Below are positions 28,210-39,155 of a DNA stretch of 64,000 nucleotides, one piece after another. The number at the start of each line of letters is the position of its first letter. Position 1 is the first letter of the stretch. The notes beneath the pieces were generated by a model that worked only from the letters and a program-made list of their open reading frames with translations, was not told the DNA's origin and did not search any database. The DNA comes from Ipomoea triloba (Eukaryota > Streptophyta > Magnoliopsida > Solanales > Convolvulaceae), in contig NC_044923.1 in assembly GCF_003576645.1 (NCBI RefSeq), forward strand, positions 14,150,724 to 14,214,723, written 5' to 3'. Both the position numbers and the translations under genes were made by a program.

Positions 28210-29428
28210 GATGCATATCAGTTGCAACTCTATGCAAGTGGTTGAATTTTGAAAGTGCGTGCAGCTATTTTGCAACCATTAGATTACAGCAAGTCATCAA
28301 ATCAACATACAGATAAAACTCACAATTCCACACTATAACCAAATGCACATATTCACTTAAAATTTTTCAATATACGTAATAAAATGCATCATTTTACGTA
28401 TTAAAATGCAACACAACATGTCTCATGCCAAATTATAAACATGCACTATTTACACATATTAGAAAGCATGTGCTAAAATATGCACCATTCTACGTATTAA
28501 AATGCACAAAAATGTGTGTTAAAATCCACAATTCTACTTATTAAAAATCCTCATCTCAGATTATAAACATGCACTATTACACTTAGGATGTGTTTGGTAA
28601 CCCGGAAAATGACTTCCGAAAAATATTTTCTAAGTTTTTGGTGTTTGTCAACATCCGAAAAATGCGGTCAACGTTAAATGTTATCTGTTAACCAAGGAAA
28701 ACCAGTTCATTTTTCCGGAAAATGACTTACAGATTTTTTTTCCGTAAATCATTTTCTGGAATGGCCAAAATGGTCGTTTCGCATGTTATCGGCCAATATG
28801 GCCAGAGCCGAACCTTTATTTTTTTCTTTTTCTTTTTCTTTTATAAAAAATATTATTATTTTATATATTTTTATATTATTTTATATTTTAAAATAAAATA
28901 ATAAAATATATATAATAATACAATTCTACTCATTTTCCAGAAAATGAACCAAACACACCAAGACAGTTTTCCATAATGCAACCAAACATGGGAAAGGAAA
29001 ATGTTTTCCGAAAAATGACTCATTTTCCAAAAAACATTTTCCGTAAGTTATTTTCCTTCTTTCCAAACGGACCCTTATTAGAAAACATGTGTTAAAATAC
29101 GCCTCCTTCTACGTATTAAAATGCACCAGATGACGGATTAAAACACAATATTCCACAACATAGTTACACACCATTCTATGTATAAAAATACACTAGAGGA
29201 TGGATTAAAACACATCATTCCACAACACAATTAATGTACCAACATACCTAATAAAACACACCACAACATGTATTAAAACGCACAACACCATGTAGCAAAA
29301 ATGCACCATTTCAATTCACGTAATATAGATACTAAAATTACCATAACACCCCAACTTACCATTAGATTAATCCAATCTGACAATACAGATGCAGCCGCAC
29401 GTACTGTCCAGGCCACATATGAATAGAA
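28210..29428. mobile_element. Repeat family D, copy 1 (split by a MITE)
   Basis: Phrases like TACGTATTAAAATGCACC repeat through this segment. It aligns along its length with 34795-35449 plus 37466-37605 (copy 2). It ends ...CAGGCCACATATGA next to (AT)n, as copy 2 does. It has no coding capacity. A Tourist-like MITE lies inside. Confidence 0.7.
28586..29074. mobile_element. Tourist-like MITE, 489 bp
   Basis: Ends GGATGTGTTTGGTAACC and, inverted, GGGTCCGTTTGGAAAG, with TTA on both sides (28583-28585, 29075-29077). The related repeat at 35180 has the uninterrupted site CACTTATTAGAAAACATG, which confirms both borders and the duplication. Inner halves around CCGGAAAATGACTT are also inverted. Confidence 0.9.
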
Positions 29429-29429
29429 A

Positions 29430-29430
29430 T

Positions 29431-29478
<48 letters not shown>

Positions 29479-29841
29479 TCATGTTCAGGTGTGACTGCTC
29501 CTTAACGTGTGAACAGTACGGCCTCACCACTATGTATACAGATATACACCACTCAGTGTTAGAAAATGCACCACACAAATATGCATCGTTAGGTACTCAT
29601 CACCAAAAAACACACCACTAGGTATGCAAATATACACGACACAGTGTCAGCAAATGCACCATTAGAGGCAGGGGAATTATGGTGCATTATTTTGGGTGTG
29701 TGGTGTGTTTTATGGTGTTTTTGTGTATTTTCATTGTGGTGCGTTTTCTAACATTGAGTTGTGCATTTTCTAACATTGAGTGGTGTGAACCGCACCGAAC
29801 GCACGGGAAGGCGTGGCCACATTTGAACAGATTTCTATATA
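29430..29841. mobile_element. Microsatellite-flanked repeat, copy T3
   Basis: (AT)n to 29476, then GGTCATGTTCAGGTGTGACTG and a core of CACCACTATGTATAC and TGTTAGAAAATGCACC phrases with their inverses. It ends CGCACGGGAAGGCGTGGCCACATTTGAACAG before TATATAT, immediately followed by the Helitron 5' end. Confidence 0.7.
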
Positions 29842-32529
29842 TCTACTATACTAATAAGAGCTAAAGAGAGTTAGGCCTAAAATGGGTAGAAAAAATGGCG
29901 GTCAAATTATTTAATCAAATGGATGGTTCAGATGAATTATTTAATCAAATAGTTGGTTAAGATAATTCAGATTAATATTATTAATAGAGATTACCTAATT
30001 TAACCTTACTTTTATAATTATCTGTTAAGTTCTCCGTTAAATATTCTCTTCTCCGTTAATTTTCCGTTAACTTTTAACTTACCCATTAATTTCTATAAGA
30101 AAGATCTTAGGTTCGAACCTTATCTCAATCAAATTTGACATAATTAAGTTTCTCACTCTATTTACTCTTATTAAATTAAATAAATTAGTAGCTACAACAA
30201 AAAATGATACATATGTATTTCTGTAATTTAGAATTATATGTCTACAATACCTTTATTTGAAAATATTATTCATTATCAAAAAATTAAATTAAATAAGAGA
30301 AATAATTTAATTAGTTATATTGTCTTTATTTTCTCTCGTGCAAAGATTCTTAACATTCAAATTTATCAATTTTTCTCTCGTGCAAAGATTCTTAACATTC
30401 AAATTTATCAATTGATATTCATTACATTATCCATTATATTATTTTTACAATATCTTGTAATTACATATCAAAGTATTATATTATTTTTACAATATCTTGT
30501 AATTACATATCAAAGTTATAGTACAAAATAATGTTATATATTTATTTACCAAGTATTTTATTAATACTATGAAAAAAATTTTAAAATAATTTGAAACTAA
30601 TTATATTAACTACTTAGGGATTGATTGACAAAGAGAGTACTCAAATAACCCAACAAATTGAAGCGGAATCGCTCTATTTTACTCTTATTGAATTAAATAA
30701 ATTAGTAGTTATTTCAAAAAAAATTAGTAGTTACACCAAAAAATGATACATATGTATTTCTTGAATTTTTTTTATTTAAATATCTAACTCAAAGTATATG
30801 AATCCAAGATAATATAGAAAATTCATTATAATATTACTAAAATAAATGTTTGCAACCTTGTAAAATCGATAGTCTAAATATTTGGTCTAAAAATGATAGT
30901 CTAAATAAATACTACTTTTAATTTGAATTTTTCTAAGTGTTCTTAATTCTCTTTTGAGTAACATTGTCATTGTCTTCATCTTTACTATTTGTTCTCTTCC
31001 TTTTTGGTAGTGTGTTATTTGCAATTCGGTTATTGTTGGTAGCATAGATGACAACGTCATGCAATGAGATTATGATATAGGAGCTATGGACTTTCCTTTA
31101 GGTGTTCTGCTTGGGGTTCATTTGGTTCAACCATTATTGTTGAATGAGTTATTGTGGATAAAGAAATCCCTAGTTTAAGAAAAAAGATTAAATAAATTAA
31201 TAAAAATTTGAAAATTTAAAATATTATATTCCAAAGATATTAAAAGGTAGTTTCTCGCTTCAATTTGCTGGTAATGGTTATTTGAGTACTTTCATTGTCA
31301 ACAAATCCCCAAGTAGTTAATATGATTGGTTTCAAACTATTCTTTTTTATTTTTTTCATGGTATTANNNNNNNNNNNNNNNNNNNNNNNNNTGCAAAGAT
31401 TCTTTACATTCAAATTTATCAATTGATATTCATTACATTGTCCATTATCTTATTTTTACAATATCTTGTAATTAAATATCAAAGTTATAGTACAAAATAA
31501 TGTTATATATTTATTTACCAAGTATTTTATTAATACTATGAAAAAAAAATTTAAAATAATTTGAAGCTAATTATATTAACTACTTGGGGATTGGTTGACA
31601 AAGAGAGTACTCAAATAACCCAACAAATTGAAGCGGAATCGCTCTATTTTACTCTTATTGAATTAAATAAATTAGTAGTTATTTCAAAAAAAATTAGTAG
31701 TTACACCAAAAAATGATACATATGTATTTCTTTAATACCATGAAAAAAATAAAAAAGAATAGTTTGAAACCAATCATATTAACTACTTGGGTGATTTGTT
31801 GACAATGAAAGTACTCAAATAGCACATTACCAGCAAATTGAAGCGAGAAACTACCTTTTAATATCTTTGGAATATATAATATTTTAAAATTTCAAATTTT
31901 TATTAATTTATTTAATCTTTTTTCTTAAACTGGGGATTTCTTTATCCACAATAACTCATTCAACAATAATGGTTGAACCAAATGAACCCCAAGCAGAACA
32001 CTTAAAGGAAAGTCCATAGCTCATATATCATAATCTCATTGCATGACGTTGTCATCTATGCTACCAACAATAACCGAATTACAAATAACACACTACCAAT
32101 GAAAAGGAAGAGAACAAATAGTAAAGATGAAGACAATGACAATGNAAAAGGAAGAGAACAAATAGTAAAGATGAAGACAATGACAATGTTACTCAAAAGA
32201 GAATTAAGAACACTTAGAAAAATTCAAATGAAAAGTAGTATTTATCTAGACTATCATTTTTAAACCAAATATTTAGACTATCGATTTTACAAGGTTGCAA
32301 ACATTTATTTAAGTAAGAATTATAATGAATTTTCTATATTATCTTGGATTCATATACTTTGAGTTAGATATTTAAATAAAAAAAATTCGACTTTATTATC
32401 TTGGATTCATATAAACTTGGATTCATATAAACTTCCCCTATATAATCTTGCATTGATATACTTTCAAATATTTATTTAAATATAAACATTGGGCATTAAC
32501 CCATACGCGCAATGCGCGTATAAAACTAG
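29842..32529 (+). mobile_element. Helitron with internal inverted and direct duplications
   Basis: The 5' end TCTACTATACTAATAAGAGC (after A 29841) and the 3' end ACGCGCAATGCGCGTATAAAACTAG (before T 32530) match Helitron rules: 5'-TC, GC-rich stem-loop, CTAG-3', insertion between A and T. No Rep/helicase is encoded. About 30780-31366 is repeated inverted at about 31733-32395, and about 30390-30770 is repeated directly at 31392-31730. A 25-N gap at 31367-31391 sits at the junction, so part of this duplication may be assembly error. Confidence 0.75.
30699..30733 (+). mobile_element. Nine-base LINE-tail insertion, 13-bp target duplication
   Basis: AAATTAGTAGTTA at 30699-30711 and 30721-30733 brackets TTTCAAAAA. 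A related stretch of the same Helitron at 30165-30230 has one AAATTAGTAGCTA with no insert, an empty-site control. The direct duplicate near 31670-31702 carries the same insert. Confidence 0.8.
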
Positions 32530-32550
32530 TATCTATATATATATGCCAAA

Positions 32551-32690
32551 GACTTTGTGGTCAAGCGACATAGCTGTGGCCCTCCCACCTAAGAGGACAT
32601 AGGTTTGATCCCCAGTAGGAGCGTTGGCTCTTTGTGCTTCCGTAGGTTGAGATCTAAATCCTGTTTGTTTGTGTTTTTCAAACCTTATTG
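32551..32690 (+). mobile_element. tRNA-derived SINE
   Basis: CCAAAGACTTTGTGGTCAAGC with an A-box-like centre and AGGTTTGATCC as B box about 40 bases on fit a plant tRNA-derived SINE head. The body ends in TTTGTTTGTGTTTTT-like sequence. Borders are approximate. Confidence 0.55.
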
Positions 32691-33010
32691 TTTTTAGGAC
32701 TTGATAGAAGTAACTTGTTCTGAGAGCGTGACATAGAGCTAGTTGCCCTTGGAGCTATCTCTTAGTTTAGAATCCGAATTGTTATACTATAGTTGATTTG
32801 TAATATGGATAGAGATTTGTTCTAATATAGGTTGTAGTTAGAAAGATTTGTAGTCTGTGCGTTTGGGTTTAGTGAGTTGGCCTGAGCGTGGCGTGACACC
32901 CTATGGTTTAAGTTTTAATTTTCGCTTCCGCATTTATTTTCAGAATGGTTAATAAGAAAAATTGTTTATTTATGTTTAATCATGTATTAGAAATTGGGGG
33001 TGTTACAAGG
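32691..33010 (+). mobile_element. Possible gypsy-type LTR end
   Basis: The segment ends GAAATTGGGGGTGTTACA, a common 3' edge of Ty3/gypsy LTRs in plants, and contains GCGTGGCGTGACACCC. There is no internal domain alongside it. Confidence 0.3.
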
Positions 33011-33042
33011 TGTGCCCGCCATATATATATGTGTGTGTATAT

Positions 33043-33394
33043 ACACACACACACACACACACACACATACGGTCAGTGCGGCCCCACCACTATGTATACA
33101 AATATACACCACTCAATGTTAGAAAATGCACCACACAAATATACATCATTAGGTACGCATCACCAAAAAATACACCACTAGGTATGCAAATATACACCAC
33201 ATAGTGTTCGGAAATGCACAATTAGGAACAGGGGAGTTATGGTGCATTATGTTGGATGTGTTGTGTATTTTTTGGTGTTTTTGTGTATTTCATTGTTGTG
33301 CGTTTTCTAACATTGAGTGGTGCATTTTCTAACATTAAGTGGTGCGAACGGCACCGACTGCACGGGAAGGCACGACGACATTTGAACAGATTTC

Positions 33395-33429
<35 letters not shown>

Positions 33430-33768
33430 ATAGAGTAGAGCTCAGTTGTGGTCGCGCCTTAACATGCGGTCAGTGCGGCTGCACCACTATGTATACAAAT
33501 ATACACCACTCAATGTTAGAAAATGCACAACACAAATATGCACCATTAGGTATGCATCACCAAAAAACAAACCACTAGGTATGCAAATATACACCACACA
33601 GTGTTCGGAAATGCACAATTAGGATCAGGGAGTTATGGTGCATTATGTTGGATGTGTTGTGTGTTTTTTGGTGTTTTTGTGTATTTCATTGTTGTGCGTT
33701 TTCTAACATTGAGTGGTGCGAAAGGCACCGACTGCACGGGAAGGCGCGACCACATTTTAACAGATTTC

Positions 33769-33833
<65 letters not shown>

Positions 33834-34250
33834 TAGAGCTTAGGTGTGGCCACGCCTTAACATGCGGTCAGTGCAGCTGCACCACTATGTATACAAATAT
33901 ACACCATTCAATGTTAGAAAATGCACAACACAAATATGCACCATTAGGTTCAATGTTAGAAAATGCACAACACAAATATGCACCATTAGGTATGCATCAC
34001 CAAAAAACACAACACAAATATGCACCATTAGGTATGCATCACCAAAAAACAAACCACTAGGTATGCAAATATACACCACACAGTGTTCGGAAATGCACAA
34101 TTAGGATCAGGGAGTTATGGTGCATTATGTTGGATGTGTTGTGTGTTTTTTGGTGTTTTTGTGTATTTCATTGTTGTGCGTTTTCTAACATTGAGTGGTG
34201 CGAAAGGCACCGACTGCACGGGAAGGCGCGACCACATTTTAACAGATTTC

Positions 34251-34315
<65 letters not shown>

Positions 34316-34752
34316 TAGAGCTTAGGTGTGGCCACGCCTTAACATGCGGTCAGTGCAGCTGCACCACTATGTATACAAATATACACCATTCAATGTTAGA
34401 AAATGCACAACACAAATATGCACCATTAGGTTCAATGTTAGAAAATGCACAACACAAATATGCACCATTAGGTATGCATCACCAAAAAACACAACACAAA
34501 TATGCACCATTAGGTATGCATCACCAAAAAACAAACCACTAGGTATGCAAATATACACCACACAGTGTTCGGAAATGCACAATTAGGAACAAGGGAGTTA
34601 TGGTGCATTATGTTGGATGTGTTGTGTGTTTTTTGGTGTTTTTGTGTATTTCATTGTTGTGCATTTTTCTAACACTAGTGATGTATTTTGTTAACACTAT
34701 TGGTGCATACCGTACCGACCGCACGGGAATGCGCAACCACATTTGGGCAAAT
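33043..34752. mobile_element. Cluster of four microsatellite-flanked repeats, T4 to T7
   Basis: Four related cores (about 33068-33399, 33431-33771, 33830-34253 and 34312-34752) are separated by (TA)n(TG)n. Each begins GTGTGGCCACGCCTTAACATGCGGTCAGTGC or similar and ends with its rough inverse, CACCGACTGCACGGGAAGGC then GCGACCACATTTTAACAG. Open frames here (poly Cys-Val from TG repeats) are not genes. Confidence 0.8.
33601..34564. repeat. Perfect 482-bp tandem duplication
   Basis: 33601-34082 and 34083-34564 appear identical, including the length of the enclosed (TG)n. The join lies inside the repeat core, not at a microsatellite. Copy T7 just beyond differs at several bases, so the identity is special to this pair. 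Confidence 0.85.
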
Positions 34753-34765
34753 ATATATATAGTAG

Positions 34766-37602
34766 AGTTTAGATGCGACCTCCTCCTTAATTAGGTGCGG
34801 CCGTACAGCTATTTTGGAGCCATTATATTACAACAAGTCAGCAAATCGACGCTCAATATATATGTGTTAAAATACACACCATTCATCGTACTAAAATACA
34901 CCAGAAGACAGATTAAACCCATCATTCCACACTATAACCAAATGTACCTATTCACTAAAAATGCATCAACATACGTAATAAAACGCATTATTCTACGTAT
35001 TAAAATGCACCACAACGTGCCCCATGTCAGATTATAAACATGCGCTATTACGCATATTAGAGAACATGTGCTAAAATATGCACCATTCTACGTACTAAAA
35101 TGCACCACAACGTGTGTTAAAATACAAAATTCACTTATTGAAAATCCTCACCCGAAATTATAAACATGCACTACTACACTTATTAGAAAACATGTGTTAA
35201 AATACACACCATTCTACGTATTAAAATGCACTAGATGACGGATTAAAACACACCATTCCACAACACAGTTACACACCATTCTACGTATGAAAATGCACTA
35301 GGGGATGGATTAAAACACAACACTCCACAACACAGTTAAATGTACCAACATACGTAATAAAACGCACCACAACATGTATTAAAACGCATCACACCATGTA
35401 CTAAAATGCACAATTTCAATTTACATAATATAGATACTAAAATTACCATTGTTGGTCCCAAGGGGATGGGGTACAAGTCTAGAGGGGGGGGTGAATAGAC
35501 TTGTATAAGATTTTGCAAATCTTTTCGACCTCTCGTGTGTATTGAACTCAGGATGTTTAGGTTCGATACCTCACGAGGTGAAGACAAAGTTTTATGCGCA
35601 GCGGAAAAGTTATCCCCTTTTAGTTAGCACGAGTTTGAGTTAGTTCGAGAGGTGTGTTTATATGCAGTGCAATCGAGAGGTTAGNNNNNNNNNNNNNNNN
35701 NNNNNNNNNNNNNNNNNNNNNNNNNNNNNNNNNNNNNNNNNNNNNNNNNNNNNNNNNNNNNNNNNNNNNNNNNNNNNNNNNNNNNNNNNNNNNNNNNNNN
35801 NNNNNNNNNNNNNNNNNNNNNNNNNNNNNNNNNNNNNNNNNNNNNNNNNNNNNNNNNNNNNNNNNNNNNNNNNNNNNNNNNNNNNNNNNNNNNNNNNNNN
35901 NNNNNNNNNNNNNNNNNNNNNNNNNNNNNNNNNNNNNNNNNNNNNNNNNNNNNNNNNNNNNNNNNNNNNNNNNNNNNNNNNNNNNNNNNNNNNNNNNNNN
36001 NNNNNNNNNNNNNNNNNNNNNNNNNNNNNNNNNNNNNNNNNNNNNNNNNNNNNNNNNNNNNNNNNNNNNNNNNNNNNNNNNNNNNNNNNNNNNNNNNNNN
36101 NNNNNNNNNNNNNNNNNNNNNNNNNNNNNNNNNNNNNNNNNNNNNNNNNNNNNNNNNNNNNNNNNNNNNNNNNNNNNNNNNNNNNNNNNNNNNNNNNNNN
36201 NNNNNNNNNNNNNNNNNNNNNNNNNNNNNNNNNNNNNNNNNNNNNNNNNNNNNNNNNNNNNNNNNNNNNNNNNNNNNNNNNNNNNNNNNNNNNNNNNNNN
36301 NNNNNNNNNNNNNNNNNNNNNNNNNNNNNNNNNNNNNNNNNNNNNNNNNNNNNNNNNNNNNNNNNNNNNNNNNNNNNNNNNNNNNNNNNNNNNNGCAGTT
36401 TAAGCTTTGTAACTCTCTCAAACACTAAGATGTGTTTTTCTCGCTGTTTTGAATATCAGGATGATATTCCAGATTGAGCACTAGCACTTGAACGTTTGAA
36501 TTAGACACCTCTTATGATTTTCAGAATGAACTCACTTCTTCTGACGAAACTTCCTCTTTTTCTCTTTTTTTTTTTGATCTGTGTCTTCACGTCCTTTTTA
36601 TATGAGAGTAAGGGAATAATTCCGTTGGAGGGAAAATTATTCCGTTTGAAATTTGTCTCCCATGCTGTGTATGGGACTTGCATCTTTTCAGCATTTTTCA
36701 TGGAGTGGTGGTCTTGTAACTTGAACCTTTTGTTTGGTAGTGGATATTCCATAATCCACTTTCTTGAGTCCATGCTCCACTTGCTACTTTTGGTAAAAGT
36801 TACTCTTTTTAAATTCCCATTGATCCTCATTCTAGGGAATAAGACCGACTTTGGATTAGTGCACCTTCTTTCCGTTTGTTGTGGAATTCTGATGTGGCAT
36901 CCACTTCTGGCACCTCCTTAATATTTTATCTCCATGGTATTCTTCTTCTCCAAACTTTATTCATGCTTCCTGACTGTCATTTAACCTTTTGGAGAAGTGT
37001 CAGTTTATCGAGACCAAAGATGATGTCTTGAACTGGATTGTTGTATCAAGAGGTCCTGCCTCTCGGAACTCTGCTTATGTCTCGAACTGGATTGTTGTAT
37101 CGAGAGGTCCTACCTCTCGAACTCTGCTTATGTCTCCAACTGGATGGTTGTATCGAGAGGTACTACCTCTCGAACTCTGCTTATGTCTCGAGACTTAGTT
37201 GATGTCGCGCAGACCCTTATTCCTCCAGTGTCGTCTCGTGCCTTCTACTGATCTATCTATGAAATTACAACACGATTCTTCTAAGATGTTCATACAAGTT
37301 TACCTCAAGCTTAAATATTTTCCGAGTTGAGCTCAAGTTACCCGGTTGTATTTTCGCTCTTAGTTTACTTGTCGAACTTACATTGATTCCTATCTTTCGA
37401 GACTTTAGGGGATTCTAAATTACATTTTTGGTATCATCAAAACCTAATACATTATGTTCCTAACAACCATAACACCCTTCACTTAACATACGCGAATCAC
37501 AATTTCCTACACTAAGATTATTTTGCCATCGTTAGATTACTCTGATCCGATGACAAAAATACAGTCACATGACCGCAATGGAGCTTCAGGCCACATATGA
37601 GC

Positions 37603-37610
<8 letters not shown>
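34766..37610. mobile_element. Repeat family D, copy 2 (split by a solo LTR)
   Basis: Aligns with copy 1 at 28250-29428. Left edge AGTTTAGATGCGACCTCCTCC follows ATATATATATAG; right edge CAGGCCACATATGAGCC precedes (CT)n(TA)n. A copia solo LTR interrupts it at 35450-37465. Confidence 0.7.
35450..37465 (-). mobile_element. Solo copia LTR, same family as the 57.3-kb element
   Basis: Starts TGTTGGTCCC, ends GTTCCTAACA, and is flanked by ACCAT at 35445-35449 and 37466-37470. Repeat copy 1 has the unfilled site AAATTACCATAACACC near 29330. Both ends match the LTR at 57337-58945 in inverse orientation. Contains 710 N (35685-36394). No internal region, so it probably arose by LTR-LTR recombination. 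A run of related phrases with TCGAGAGGTCCTACCTCTCG lies at 37000-37200. Confidence 0.9.
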
Positions 37611-37620
<10 letters not shown>

Positions 37621-37669
<49 letters not shown>

Positions 37670-37858
37670 TTTTGGTTCAGGTGCGGTCGTGCTCTCCCGT
37701 GCGGCTGTGCGGTCACACACCACTCAATGTTACGAAATACACCACTCAATGTTAAGAAACACACCACAATGCATATTGGTGTGGTGTGTTTCTTAACATT
37801 GAGTGGTGTATTTCGTAACATTGAGTGGTGTGAACCGCACGGCCGCACCTGATCTCGC

Positions 37859-37916
<58 letters not shown>
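37621..37916. mobile_element. Near-perfect palindrome between two (TA)n tracts, copy T8
   Basis: (TA)n at 37623-37667 and 37861-37916. The 190-bp core folds on itself almost completely about a centre near 37772: CACCACTCAATGTTACGAAA and CACTCAATGTTAAGAAACAC on the left are met by their exact inverses on the right. Ends are GTGCGG/CCGCAC-rich, as in T1. Confidence 0.85.
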
Positions 37917-37920
<4 letters not shown>

Positions 37921-39155
37921 ATGAGGATACATATATTATGGAGGATGATGAGGACATTTTTGTTCATTGGATCAAAATAATGAATGGTGTAGATTGACGG
38001 TAATTAATCTTTGATTCACGCATTGAAATAATAAGGGAGGGCAAACAAGACATTTGTGAGCAATTATAATTATGGAATGATTGTAATTAACAAACATATA
38101 ATTGAAGAAAGAGAATAATGAAGTTGTTAGAATATGAACGAATCTACTTCTCTCTCTAGCTATTCTAGGGTTTCGGTTCCTCTCCTAGGGTTTTTCCCAG
38201 GTTTTTGGTTTTTTCCGTAGGTTTCTTCTGATCATTTATCGTCGGTTCTCTTTTTCTGCTACGTTCGTCCTGAACGGTAACAGTTTTTCTTGCATGGCGT
38301 CGTTTGCGAATGATGGAGGAGTTGGGGGCTTGACACAGCGTTGGGCCGATATGGTCTTGGAAGATGAGGTTGAGAGTTTCGAGCCGGTGCTTGATGGAGT
38401 CGACGACATTCCCGTCGAAGGCGAGCCAACATGGGTTATCATGGGGCAGTTTTTGACGAGTAAGTTGGTCAAGGTGGAGTATATGCGGCAAGTCATGGCG
38501 TCTGTTTGGCGTTCGGTGAAGGACGTGCAAATCTCGGAGGTCCAGCCGAGCCTATTCATGCGTTATGTGCTTGACGAGGGGCCTTGGTCCTTTGAGAATA
38601 ACACGTTGGTTTGCAAGCAGCTAGTGGATGGTGCCCTACCTGGTAGTGTTGTTCTGGACTCTGTTGACATGTGGGTTCAGGTGCACGATCTTCCCCTAGG
38701 GTATACGTCAGAATTTATTCTGGAGTAGGTCGGGAATTATCTTGGGGCTTTTGTGCGGAGTGACGACAGGTTTGTGGGTGCCCCATGGAGGACGTTCTAC
38801 CTCATCCGTGTCGCAATTCCTGTTGGTCGACCCATTCGCCGCCGTATGAGCCTCGTGAAGAGAGACAAAACAACTTGCTGGGTATCTTTCAAATATGAGA
38901 GGTTACACACCTATTGTTTCTTCTGCGGTATGCTAGGCCACTCCTACAAATTTTGCTTAAAGGCGAGAGAGTCTACAATGTCGGTTGAACATTATTCGTT
39001 CGGTGCGGACTTGCGGGCTGGAGGCACACAAGGGCCGAGGGCGCGGGCTGGAGGCACACAAGGGCCGAGGGCGGTTGGAGACCCGTGGCTAATCCCGTTA
39101 ACGGGTCCTCCGAAGCAAAACGTTACGGTAGCGCCAGACAGTATGCAGCAGGCGG

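Noticed and set aside
33601..34318. Cys-Val-rich open frames in the 33-34 kb cluster
   Set aside because: They read (TG)n and repeat cores, are duplicated exactly with the repeat, and match no family.
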